A stretch of DNA of 64,000 nt, taken from positions 2,108,001 to 2,172,000 of the forward strand of contig NZ_CP009517.1 in assembly GCF_000970305.1 (NCBI RefSeq), in the 5' to 3' direction. Under the pieces are notes generated by a model, which searched no databases, was not told the DNA's origin, and saw only the letters and a list, made by a program, of their open reading frames with translations. This document shows positions 17,717 through 26,315 of this stretch, one piece after another. A program made the position numbers and the translations under genes. The stretch's first letter is position 1. Every line of letters begins with the position of its first letter. This stretch comes from Methanosarcina barkeri 3 (GTDB lineage: Archaea; Halobacteriota; Methanosarcinia; Methanosarcinales; Methanosarcinaceae).

Positions 17717-18579
17717 ATTTTCAGTTCCTTAGTTCTCTCTCGGAAATTTTTTTCTGAAATATTTCATGTTCTTATTATTCTTTAGAGATTGTACAAGATT
17801 GAGTATTTTTCTCATGTGTTGTTGTTCTCTATCATGGAGATCCGTTAGGCTGATTTTTTATTTAATCATTGCTATTGATTATGTTTTTTGTTTTTCGTCG
17901 TTAGCCCCCAGATATCTATTATTGTCAAAATCAGTATCAATAAGCTAGTTTTTGTAGGCTAAACTATATTTGATCATTAATTTTTCCCCTACGATCTTAT
18001 TTTTAATCTAATATATAATCATTTGTGTTATTATCAAATTTTTAATGTAATTTTTGCATTATACACCAACTTTACTGACTGCGAGCTATTGATTACCATT
18101 ATTGACGTAATTATTTACATTTGTCTTTACATTTGTCTTTACCTTGTCTTTAGATCTTTAAAAAAAGTACTGGTAGAAAAAGGAGAATTAACTTAAAACT
18201 CGTAACAACAGAGGGCAAAAATATGAAAAAATATATCCATAAACAAGTTCTCTTGAGCGAAGCAAAAAGAACTGCTTACTGTTGCAATTACACTGCAACC
18301 TTTAGAAAATCTCCGATTTCCTGTGATTTCTAGACACAATTCGGGGAAAATTTTTGTGGACTGTTACACTTTCAGTGGTTCGTTTCTCTATTTGGATTAG
18401 TGAACAGAATTAAGGGAATTATTATGTCATATCGTAATCAAGAGGTAAGTTTTAAAGTCTGGATTTATAAACATGCTTGAAATAGGGGTACTTGTTTTAA
18501 AATTTGGTAGTACTCCAAATTATTTGGTGTCACCACAAATTTATAAAACTGCACTATCTGTTCTCTTTAAATTATACAT
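17717..18579. other. AT-rich spacer
   Basis: About 860 bases with no acceptable gene. Two very short frames with plausible starts (ATG 18223, KKYIHKQVLLSEAKRTAYC; ATG 18424, SYRNQEVSFKVWIYKHA) may be 5' fragments of lost genes, but I cannot assign them. Confidence 0.45.
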
Positions 18580-19383
18580 TTATATTGGTCTAGCTTTTTG
18601 TGACTGGTTGCGTGTACAGTCCCATTCCGGGCTACCAGGGACAACACACCTCATGCCTGCAACTTCTCCAATAATTACTGGTAGGCCGTAAACCTCTTCG
18701 ATTACTCTGGAAGTGATTACCTCAACTCCTCCATGGGCATGAATTCTTCCTCCCTTAAGCAGAATGAACCGGTCTGCATACCTGAGAGCCTGGTTGAGGT
18801 CGTGCATGGTCATTACAGCCACAATTCTATGCTCTAAAACAATCTGTCGGATAATGGCAAGGATCTCAACCTGATTTTTCATATCAAGGCTGCTTGTAGG
18901 TTCGTCAAGGAGAAGGACTTTAGGTTCCTGTACGAGTGAACGTGCAATTGCGACCTTCTGGAGTTCCCCTCCGCTCATTTCATCGATATATGCAAGGCGG
19001 AGTTTTTCCATGGAAAGTAACTTGAAGATCGAATCGACTATTTGAAGGTCTTTTTCGGTAACATCCCATTTGATATGGGGTCTTCTTCCGAGTAAGACTG
19101 CATCAAAAGCTGTCAGTCTCCCGGTTTCTACCCGCTGGGGAACATACCCGACAAGGCGTGCGATCTCCATTGTTCCAAGGTTAAAAAGGTTATTTCCATC
19201 AAGATGAACTGCTCCTCCTTTAGGGCGAAGAATTTTGTTAAGACACTTTAAGAGCGTAGTCTTGCCAACCCCATTGGGTCCAAGGATTGCTACAATTTCT
19301 CCTTCCTCGATAGAAAAAGCTACTTTATGGAGAATTTTACGGTTGCGATACAAGAATTCAAGTTCTTCTACTGAGAGAATCAT
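18580..19383 (-). CDS. Iron/cobalamin-type ABC transporter ATPase (FecE/BtuD-like)
   Basis: Energises import of a metal chelate; 267 residues. Walker A GPNGVGKTT, signature SGGELQKVAIARSL, Walker B VLLLDEPTSSLD and the MTMHDLNQALRYADRFILL switch region are all intact. FecE/BtuD-type subunits import ferric siderophores, haem or corrinoids; the substrate cannot be decided here. The ATG overlaps the permease stop (atga), so they are co-translated. The last 45 residues are closely copied at the front of the acetyltransferase chimera at 23868-24701. Confidence 0.93.
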   Translation of the reverse strand: MILSVEELEFLYRNRKILHKVAFSIEEGEIVAILGPNGVGKTTLLKCLNKILRPKGGAVHLDGNNLFNLGTMEIARLVGYVPQRVETGRLTAFDAVLLGRRPHIKWDVTEKDLQIVDSIFKLLSMEKLRLAYIDEMSGGELQKVAIARSLVQEPKVLLLDEPTSSLDMKNQVEILAIIRQIVLEHRIVAVMTMHDLNQALRYADRFILLKGGRIHAHGGVEVITSRVIEEVYGLPVIIGEVAGMRCVVPGSPEWDCTRNQSQKARPI

Positions 19384-20450
19384 CGTTTATACCCCTTAAG
19401 AAGTAAGTATATGAAAACAGGCGCTCCCATGAAAGCAGTAAGGATAGATACGGGAAGCACATACGGTGATATTATGAGCCTTGCAGCAGTGTCTGATGCC
19501 AGAAGCAGAATTCCCCCAAACAGGGCAGAACCGGGTATCAGGTACCGCTGGTCGTCCCCTATCACTCTTCTGACCATATGAGGACAGACCAGCCCTACAA
19601 ACCCTATAACCCCAAGAAATGCAACAAGTACTGCAGAAACAAAGGCTGCGATTACCATGCCTGTTAACCTTATCCTTTCAACATTGACACCGAGTCCCTT
19701 TGCAGTTTCATCTCCGGCATCTATAGCATTGTAGTTCCAGCAATTGGCAATGAAGTATATAATTGAAAGCAGAACAACGCCTGACATTATCTTAAGTTCC
19801 AGCCAGTTCACTCTTCCTACATCGCCAAAAGTCCAGAAGACTACTGCTGCAAGCTGGGTATCGTCAGCAAAGTACTGGAGGAATGCCGTACCTGCGGTAA
19901 AGATGGAAGAAAGCGCAACTCCTGCAAGTACCATTACCTCGGGGGAAGCACCCCGTATACTCGAGATTAGCAGGATCACTCCTGTTGCAAGGAGACAAAA
20001 GAAAAGGGCTACTATTGTTGTCAGATAAGGGTTATTGATTATCACGGCATTTGCAACTGTGGACTGTACTTTCCCTGTGCCAAGAACTACAACGGACACT
20101 GCAGCTCCAAAAGCCCCTGCATTTGAGATCCCAAGCGTGAAAGGAGATGCAATAGGATTACGCAGGATAGACTGCATCGCGACTCCTGCAACTGAGAGTC
20201 CGGCTCCTGCGACTATTGCAGCCAGGGATTGAGGGAGACGGATGTTCCAGATTATTGAGTCCCATTTTGTAGAAACACTGTGCCCTGTTATGGTTTGAAG
20301 CACTTCGTAAGGCGGTATTGTTACCGCTCCTACCGAAATTGAGTAAATAAGCATAATGAAGAGGAATAGAATCCCCCCCATTATCCAGAAGTATTTTCTG
20401 CGTATGTATGCAAGATAATCTTCCGGAACTGCTCCTTTGGCGAAATGCAC
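19380..20450 (-). CDS. FecCD-family ABC transporter permease
   Basis: Membrane subunit of the metal-chelate importer, 356 residues with about ten transmembrane helices. FecCD hallmarks are present: IRLPQSLAAIVAGAGLSVAG, then MQSILRNPIASPFTLGISNA, and GFVGLVCPHMVRRVIGDDQR near the C-terminus. The start is GTG behind aacaggtg, which is somewhat uncertain. It lies 21 bases after the binding-protein gene and overlaps the ATPase start, so binding protein 1, permease and ATPase form one operon. Confidence 0.93.
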   Translation of the reverse strand: MHFAKGAVPEDYLAYIRRKYFWIMGGILFLFIMLIYSISVGAVTIPPYEVLQTITGHSVSTKWDSIIWNIRLPQSLAAIVAGAGLSVAGVAMQSILRNPIASPFTLGISNAGAFGAAVSVVVLGTGKVQSTVANAVIINNPYLTTIVALFFCLLATGVILLISSIRGASPEVMVLAGVALSSIFTAGTAFLQYFADDTQLAAVVFWTFGDVGRVNWLELKIMSGVVLLSIIYFIANCWNYNAIDAGDETAKGLGVNVERIRLTGMVIAAFVSAVLVAFLGVIGFVGLVCPHMVRRVIGDDQRYLIPGSALFGGILLLASDTAARLIISPYVLPVSILTAFMGAPVFIYLLLKGYKR

Positions 20451-20471
20451 CTGTTAGTACCCTCCATCTTA

Positions 20472-21680
20472 TTACAGAATTTGCTTAAAGCCCGTATTAT
20501 TGTATTGTCCGTTCAGGTCTGAGAACACAGGTTTACCAACAAAGAAAGTGTATATCTCGTTGGCTTTTGCTTCCGGATCGATATCTTTAAACCTGTCAGG
20601 ATAGAGCACTTTTCCAATAAAGTAAGCATTTGCAAGTACGGACTCATAGTTGGTGCTGTAGAAATTATAAGGGATTACTCCATAGACTTTTTTGTTTTTT
20701 ACAGCCGAGAGCCCTGCGAGGGACGTATCATTCTTTAGCTCGCCAACTGCACCTTCATTACCAAGCTGGAGGGTTCCAACATCAACAAATATATATTCTG
20801 GATCCCAGTCTACGAGTGCCTCCTTGGCAATATCCGCATGATCTGTGCCCATTCCGGCTGCGACATTCTTTGCATTCACCCAGAGGAATGGCGCATAAGC
20901 AGGTTCTGTAGAGATTATTCCATGAGCCCCAGATAATCCAACCCCACCGATATAGACAGTTTTTCTTTCGGATTCAGGAATGTCCGCAGTCCTGTTTTCA
21001 AGGTCTTTCATCGTAGCATTGATGTAATCGATTACTTCCTCTGCTCTTTCCTGTTTGCCTACTACCTTGCCCATTACCCGGAGTGAATTGTACATTTCAG
21101 CTTTCTGTGTCTCATTATTCAAAGAACCGTAAGGGAATGAGACCACAGGGATATCGGTTTTGTCCTGAAGAGCGTCGGCTTCAGTAGCAGTAGGTGCTGC
21201 TAACTGTCCAATCATACTGGCTTTCAGGATAACCTGGGGGTTAATCTCGATGATTTTCTCAGGATCATCTTTACCCCTGGCCTCTCCAATCAGGGGATAA
21301 TTTTTGAGCTGGGGATTCGCATATACATAAGGGCGTCCATCGAGTTCGTTTTTCTTTTGATCCATGCTATCAACCCCTACTACATGGTCCTGGGCCTGCA
21401 AGTATACGAGATAGCGCAGGCACCCGGCTCCTGAGCAAACAACCCGTTCTACACTTTCAGGTATAGTGACTTCTCTACCAAACCCGTCCGCGATTGTAAG
21501 CTCTCCGGATTCTACTGCCTTATCAGCACCCGAAACTTCTGAGGCTTCTGATGGAGACGATCCTTCCTGATTCTTGTCAGATGCGGACTTGTCCGCACAT
21601 CCTGAAACTACTACCAGGGCAGCAATGAGAACTCCTATAAAAATAATTTTATATAATTTGTTATTATAATTAACTTTCAT
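20472..21680 (-). CDS. Metal-chelate binding lipoprotein 1
   Basis: Extracytoplasmic substrate-binding protein of 402 residues. The signal peptide ends in the lipobox VVSGC (about residue 27), so it is probably lipid-anchored. A Ser/Glu-rich linker is followed by a TroA/FepB-type two-lobed domain: TIADGFGREVTIPESVERVV at its start, then GCLRYLVYLQAQDHVVGVDS, and the C-terminal YSTNYESVLANAYFIGKVLY. An in-frame upstream start exists, but GAGGG lies just before ATG 21680. First gene of the importer operon. It is nearly identical to binding protein 2 over most of its length. Confidence 0.9.
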   Translation of the reverse strand: MKVNYNNKLYKIIFIGVLIAALVVVSGCADKSASDKNQEGSSPSEASEVSGADKAVESGELTIADGFGREVTIPESVERVVCSGAGCLRYLVYLQAQDHVVGVDSMDQKKNELDGRPYVYANPQLKNYPLIGEARGKDDPEKIIEINPQVILKASMIGQLAAPTATEADALQDKTDIPVVSFPYGSLNNETQKAEMYNSLRVMGKVVGKQERAEEVIDYINATMKDLENRTADIPESERKTVYIGGVGLSGAHGIISTEPAYAPFLWVNAKNVAAGMGTDHADIAKEALVDWDPEYIFVDVGTLQLGNEGAVGELKNDTSLAGLSAVKNKKVYGVIPYNFYSTNYESVLANAYFIGKVLYPDRFKDIDPEAKANEIYTFFVGKPVFSDLNGQYNNTGFKQIL

Positions 21681-21722
21681 GTTACATCCCTCTATGATCA
21701 AAGAGTAAAAGTATTACATAAA

Positions 21723-21746
21723 ATTAACTAAATTACCTTAGTTAAT
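21723..21746. promoter_or_regulatory. Inverted repeat upstream of binding protein 1
   Basis: attaactaa-attacc-ttagttaat is a perfect 9 bp inverted repeat 43-66 bases before ATG 21680. A related ttaactaa half-site with 'tattacata' beside it lies before binding protein 2 (about 23400-23420) and before the decayed copy (25014-25033). It resembles the AT-rich inverted repeats bound by DtxR-type metal regulators; this link is inferred. Confidence 0.45.
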
Positions 21747-22048
21747 ATCCAATCTAATGAATTTTTTAAAATTGATGAACTATTGTGATTTTTAAAACCA
21801 GATAAGAATAAACTTATGGTGTAACCTTAACCGACTTGTTTTTAATTGTTGAAAATGAAAACCCAGGGTAGTGACTGTTCTTTGGAAGATTAATGCTTTT
21901 AAAAGTTAACTCCGTGAAAAATTAATCCTGTGAAAATGAAACAAAAAAGGAAGTAAAATTAAAAAAACGAGATAAAAACATAACTAAACCAGAGTAAAAA
22001 TAATAAAAAGCAGATAAAAACTACGCGAAGCAATTGAGTTCTGGACCT

Positions 22049-22088
22049 GAAGTAATTTTAACTTATGGAGTTCACTCAAAATTACTTC
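22049..22088 (-). terminator. Hairpin after binding protein 2
   Basis: gaagtaatttt and aaaattacttc form a perfect 11 bp stem with an 18-base loop, 68 bases beyond the stop of binding protein 2. It probably ends that transcript and separates it from the importer operon. The rest of 21747-22155 shows only AT-rich sequence. Confidence 0.5.
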
Positions 22089-22155
22089 ACGTAATCTTTG
22101 GAAATACTAAACTGAGGAACTACTAAATTGGCATAATATACTTTTTATACGCTGA

Positions 22156-23367
22156 TCATATAGGAATCGCTTTGAACCCAAGGTTGCCATACTGTCCGTT
22201 TATCTCGGAGTATAAAGGTTTACCCAGGAAGAAGGTATAGATTTCGTCGGCTTTTGCTTCCGGATCGATATCTTTAAACCTGTCCGGATAGAGCACTTTT
22301 CCGATAAAATAAGCATTTGCAAGCACGGATTCATAGTTGGTGCTGTAGTAGTTGTAAGGAATCACTCCATAGACCTTTTTATTCTTTACAGCCGAGAGTC
22401 CTGCGAGAGACGTATCATTCTTTAGCTCGCCAATTGCTCCTTCATTACCAAGTTGGAGGGTTCCAACATCAATGAATATATACTCCGGATCCCAGTCTAC
22501 GAGTGCCTCCTTGGCAATATCGGCATGATCTGTGCCCATTCCGGCTGCGACATTCTTTGCGTTCACCCAGAGGAATGGCGCATAAGCAGGTTCTGTAGAA
22601 ATTATTCCATGAGCTCCTGCACTGCTCACTCCTCCAACATAAACAGTTTTTCTTTCGGATTCAGGAATGTCCGCAGTCCTGTTTTCAAGGTCTTTCATCG
22701 TAGCATTGATATAATTGACTATCTCTTCTGCTCTTTCCTGTTTGTCTACTACCTTACCCATTATCCGAAGTGAATTATACATTTGAGCTTTCTGCTCTTC
22801 ATTCTTTAAAGACCCGTAAGGGAACATGACAACAGGAATGCCTGTTTTATTCTGAAGCGCATCGGCATCAGCACTATTGGTTGCTGTCGGCTGGCCGTTT
22901 GTGCCTGTTTTCAGGATGACCTGAGGGTTGATGGCAATTATTTTTTCAGGATCATCCTTGCCTCTGAATTCTCCAATCAAGGGATAGTTTTTGAGCTGCG
23001 GATTTGCAAGGGCATAAGGGCGTCCTTCGAATTCGCTTTTCTCTTTCTCTATACTATCAACCCCTACCACATAGTCCTGAGCCTGCAGGTATATAAGATA
23101 GCGTAGACATCCGGCTCCTGAGCAGACTACCTTTTCTGTATTCTCAGGTACGGTAACTTCTCTTCCGAAACCATCAGTTATTGCAATTCCGGCGGACTCT
23201 TCCAATCCACCACTCACTGTTGCCTCGGAAGATTCTGCCGGAGCCGCATCTTTTACCTCACCTGAAGATTCGGAATTGTCCGTGCACCCGGAGCTAGCAA
23301 GCAGGACAGCAACGAGCAGTCCTATGAGTATAACTTTATTAAGTTTAATACTAGAGAATATTTTCAT
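22156..23367 (-). CDS. Metal-chelate binding lipoprotein 2 (paralog)
   Basis: Second substrate-binding protein, 403 residues, with a lipobox ASSGC near residue 28. From about residue 60 to the end it closely follows binding protein 1 (for example ENRTADIPESERKTVYVGGV and STEPAYAPFLWVNAKNVAAG). The N-terminal signal and linker and the last 20 residues differ more. It has its own promoter region and a hairpin behind it, so it may be expressed separately and feed the same permease. Closest differences cluster at 150-175 and 235-245, where ligand contacts could vary. Confidence 0.9.
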   Translation of the reverse strand: MKIFSSIKLNKVILIGLLVAVLLASSGCTDNSESSGEVKDAAPAESSEATVSGGLEESAGIAITDGFGREVTVPENTEKVVCSGAGCLRYLIYLQAQDYVVGVDSIEKEKSEFEGRPYALANPQLKNYPLIGEFRGKDDPEKIIAINPQVILKTGTNGQPTATNSADADALQNKTGIPVVMFPYGSLKNEEQKAQMYNSLRIMGKVVDKQERAEEIVNYINATMKDLENRTADIPESERKTVYVGGVSSAGAHGIISTEPAYAPFLWVNAKNVAAGMGTDHADIAKEALVDWDPEYIFIDVGTLQLGNEGAIGELKNDTSLAGLSAVKNKKVYGVIPYNYYSTNYESVLANAYFIGKVLYPDRFKDIDPEAKADEIYTFFLGKPLYSEINGQYGNLGFKAIPI

Positions 23368-23867
23368 GTTACTTTCCTCTAACTTGATACTGGAAAAGTA
23401 TTACATAAAAGTAACTAAATTTTCCCATTGATTCATATATTTTCAATAATTTTTTGTAAACGGTGTTATCTATTATGATTTATTGATTAAATTATGGATA
23501 AAATTAGCCGAAGGTGGAGTTTAAATTGCTGGCATGAATTTATTGTCCTTGTTATCGTGACTGCAATATGTCCAGCTGCTGAACTCTTTTGATTGATACA
23601 GTTTTAGTCTATACCTTCCACTAGAAGAAGAAAAATGAGAGCTGACCAGAGTAAACACCAAAAATCTGTGGATACTCTCCTTCGTATCCAACTATGCTTT
23701 TGGAGATGTACCCTTGCCCTACGGAACCTGTAATTATGTGTAAAATAAAAGAAGTATTTGTAAAATAAAATAAGCCTTTATGAAATAAAAACAACTTTTC
23801 TACTTGTCCGCACCGTTCCTTTTTATATGCAAAGTATAAAATGCTCAACCTTTAGCTCAACGGCAGT
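23368..23867. other. Spacer upstream of binding protein 2
   Basis: 500 bases. It holds the promoter of binding protein 2, with 'aaaagtattacataaaagta' like those of the other copies, and short local repeats around 'gtaaaataaaa' (23738-23785). No gene is accepted. Confidence 0.5.
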
Positions 23868-24701
23868 TTACTTTATTCTATACCAATATCGATATGCTTC
23901 CTTAAATCCTAAGTTCTCATATAACCGCACTGCAGGTATGTTTGCTGCAACCACCTGAAGATAAGCCTTCCTGGCACCTCTCTCATATGCGTATTTCAGC
24001 ATGTTCAGCATAAGTTGTCTACCATAGCCTTTTCTTCTTAACTCCGGATCTATAGTTATCTCATATATACCTGCAAAACCGTCTTCAATGACGCCCATCC
24101 CACAGCCGATAACTTTTCCGTTCTGTCTTAAAAGCAACAGGTACTTTTCAGGGATTATGATGTTGATCATATCCTGTAGAATCAACCTGTTCTTTTCGCT
24201 GACCTTTAAGAGTTGGCAGAAGGCATCAAGCCACTGCTTCGTCAGAATGTTTCTGATTTCTACGTCCTTCATTACAGGCTCCTGGAAATCCAGTAATTCT
24301 ATTACCTTGACAATTGTTTCATCCTTTCTTTCATAGCCTTTTTCTTCCAGAAGTCTATCCAGATTTTCCGGTCGGGTATAGGCGGTCAGCTTGTACACCA
24401 CATCAATACTCAATGAACGAAATTGTGCTTCACATTTCTCAATTTTTTTGTTTATACTAAGGGTGGATGGATAGATTGGATTGATACTGTTGGCTCGCTT
24501 TGTATATCCCTTTGAATAGCGCAGTACCCATCCGTCATACAACATGGTTTGCAAGGCAGGCCACGCATTCATGGATAACTCTTCGATTACTTGAGGAGTG
24601 ATGACTTCCCCTCCTCCGTGAGTATGATCCCTTCCTCCCTTCAAGGGAATTAATCTATCTGCATGCCCGAGAGCTTGGTTGAGATTATGTATTCTCATCA
24701 C
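23868..24701 (-). CDS. GNAT acetyltransferase with an ABC-ATPase tail fused in front
   Basis: 277 residues in two unrelated parts. Residues 1-43 (RIHNLNQALGHADRLIPLKG, then GGGEVITPQVIEE) are a copy of the C-terminal part of the FecE-like ATPase at 18580-19383, without any Walker motif. From about residue 44 (SMNAWPALQTMLYDGWVLRY) to the end it is a GNAT N-acetyltransferase, with the acetyl-CoA loop ITIDPELRRKGYGRQLM near residue 215 and ANIPAVRLYENLGFKEAYRY. The tail is debris of a decayed ABC cassette. The working enzyme could start at ATG 24572 (NAWPALQ...), giving 234 residues. Its substrate is unknown. Confidence 0.8.
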   Translation of the reverse strand: MMRIHNLNQALGHADRLIPLKGGRDHTHGGGEVITPQVIEELSMNAWPALQTMLYDGWVLRYSKGYTKRANSINPIYPSTLSINKKIEKCEAQFRSLSIDVVYKLTAYTRPENLDRLLEEKGYERKDETIVKVIELLDFQEPVMKDVEIRNILTKQWLDAFCQLLKVSEKNRLILQDMINIIIPEKYLLLLRQNGKVIGCGMGVIEDGFAGIYEITIDPELRRKGYGRQLMLNMLKYAYERGARKAYLQVVAANIPAVRLYENLGFKEAYRYWYRIK

Positions 24702-24745
24702 ATCCTAACACTTTGTTCGAGGACAAGCTAGTGCATCCAGTTCCA
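24573..24745 (-). pseudogene. Remnant 3' end of a FecE-like ATPase gene
   Basis: DNA and protein similarity to the live ATPase gene begins near 24745 (ctcgaacaaagtgttaggat on the minus strand against the LEHRIVAVMT codons) and runs through DLNQALRYAD... to VIEE. The similarity ends exactly where the acetyltransferase begins. The frame is broken near its front (a stop just before the MMRIHNL start). Confidence 0.65.
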
Positions 24746-24867
24746 ATGGGTTTAGAGATTATGGAGCCCAATATTCATCTTATTGTATAGGCGAGTTCAT
24801 GAGTATAGGCGAATTTGTGGGAATCTTACGATTAAAATTGAGAACTGAAATTCTTTTACAGAAAAAA

Positions 24868-25012
24868 TTATGCTGTACCTGCTGAGGATTCACTTATATG
24901 TTCTGATGCTGCGATCAGGACAAAGGCAAGCACTCATACAAAATAATTTATATTTAATTTAACACTTGGGGTGTTTTCTTATGTTACTTCTCTCTATTTA
25001 CTAAGAATAAAA
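24868..25012 (-). pseudogene. Remnant 5' end of a binding-lipoprotein gene
   Basis: On the minus strand 'agagaagtaacataagaaaa' parallels 'agaggaaagtaacatgaaaa' of binding protein 2, with the start ATG now ATA. The next 60 bases (ataaattattttgtatgag, then tgcttgcctttgtcctgatc) follow the signal-peptide codons of binding protein 1. The similarity then stops. Together with the ATPase tail at 24573-24745 it marks the two ends of a collapsed copy of the importer cassette. Confidence 0.55.
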
Positions 25013-25145
25013 TATTACATATAGTTAACTAATTTTTCGATTACTTCTTAAATACCAATAATTTTCTGGAAAATAGTATGGCTAATTGTGATTTCTAAAA
25101 CACTAAATATAAATAAAATTTTAAAAATTAAAAAAGGAGTAGCTT

Positions 25146-25991
25146 TTATATGTCGAGATTGACAATTTCCAGACTCATATCTATCCATCTTGATCTATGA
25201 ATAAGGGAGCCCATAGATATGACATCTACCCCTGCTTTTGCATAATTTTCAAGGTTTTCCCGGGAAATTCCTCCAGACGCTTCCACAATAACTGAGTCTC
25301 TAAGCCCTTTTCCTTCAAGTATTTTGAGGGTTTCTTGGATAGTATTGGGCTGCATATTATCAAGCATTATAATATCGGCTCCCAGTTTTGCAGCAAGCAC
25401 TGCGTTTTCTGAAGATTCGACCTCGACTTCAATTTTCCTGGTGAAGCTGGTTTTTTTTGCAGCCTCAATTGCGGCTTCTATTCCCATCAGTTTAATGTGA
25501 TTATCTTTAATCATAACAGAGTCCGAGAGATTGAACCTGTGAGTATCTCCTCCACCTGAAGCTACAGCCAGCTTTTCGAACTTCCTTATTCCTGGAGTGG
25601 TTTTTCTGGTGCAGGCAACTCTTGTAGTTTCGGAATATTTTCTTACCGTATCCACGCAGGCACGTGTAAGGGTAGCAATCCCGCTCAGGTGTCCGAGGAA
25701 GTTCAGAGCCAGTCGCTCTGCCCTGAGAATAGATACTGCTCCTCCGTTTAGCCTGAAAATTATTTCCCCTTCTTTGAGGCGATCCCCGTCTTTAAGAGTG
25801 GTTTCAGCCTGAATCCCAAGATAGCAAAAAATTGATCCGGCTTCTTTAATCCCTGCAACAGTACAGTCTTCTTTTGTGAAGATAACAGCTTCTGCAGGTC
25901 TGTCAGGCACAATAGTGCACGAGACATCATCGTATCCCAGATCTTCTTCTATAAAGCTTTCAACCTCTTTTATAAGCATAATTTTTACCAT
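25146..25991 (-). CDS. nadC: Nicotinate-nucleotide pyrophosphorylase (quinolinate phosphoribosyltransferase)
   Basis: Converts quinolinate and PRPP to nicotinate mononucleotide, CO2 and pyrophosphate, the third step of de novo NAD synthesis. 281 residues, normal length. Visible motifs are LNFLGHLSGIATLT, ACTRKTTPGIRKFEKLAVAS with GGGDTHRFNL (PRPP/quinolinate site), MIKDNH, and the C-terminal VIVEASGGISRENLENYAKAG then GVDVISMGSL. ATG 25979 (LIKEVESF) is an alternative start; neither has a ribosome binding site. It is divergent from nadX across a 325-base spacer. Confidence 0.95.
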   Translation of the reverse strand: MVKIMLIKEVESFIEEDLGYDDVSCTIVPDRPAEAVIFTKEDCTVAGIKEAGSIFCYLGIQAETTLKDGDRLKEGEIIFRLNGGAVSILRAERLALNFLGHLSGIATLTRACVDTVRKYSETTRVACTRKTTPGIRKFEKLAVASGGGDTHRFNLSDSVMIKDNHIKLMGIEAAIEAAKKTSFTRKIEVEVESSENAVLAAKLGADIIMLDNMQPNTIQETLKILEGKGLRDSVIVEASGGISRENLENYAKAGVDVISMGSLIHRSRWIDMSLEIVNLDI

Positions 25992-26145
25992 GCTATTTTA
26001 TGTTGCCACAATTTATAAGAGATACGGACATTTTGGGGTTTCCCCATTAAGAAAAAATCTCAATAGTCTCAACAGAAGGCTTTAAAAGAGGGAAAGAAAT
26101 ACAGTACCTGGTCCTCAGGCTTTTAAAGCCGGGTGCTAAAATCTA

Positions 26146-26300
26146 AAGATCAAGGTTTATTGGTTAGATCAAGATTTACTGATTAGACCAAGGTTTATTG
26201 GTTAGATCAAGATTTACTGATTAGACCAAGGTTTATTGGTTAGATCAAGATTTACTGATTAGACCAAGGTTTATTGGTTAGATCAAGGTTTATTGATTAT
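26146..26300. repeat. 38 bp tandem repeat before nadX
   Basis: About four units of 38 bp, each made of two similar halves (aggtttattggttagatca and agatttactgattagacca). The array ends 15 bases before ATG 26316, so it occupies the likely promoter/leader of nadX. The remaining spacer 25992-26145 is nadC promoter sequence. Confidence 0.85.
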
Positions 26301-26315
26301 TTACAGGAGCCTGAA

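Noticed and set aside
23621-23848. 75-residue frame on the minus strand
   Set aside because: Phe/Tyr/Ile-rich with no ribosome binding site, in a spacer with local repeats.
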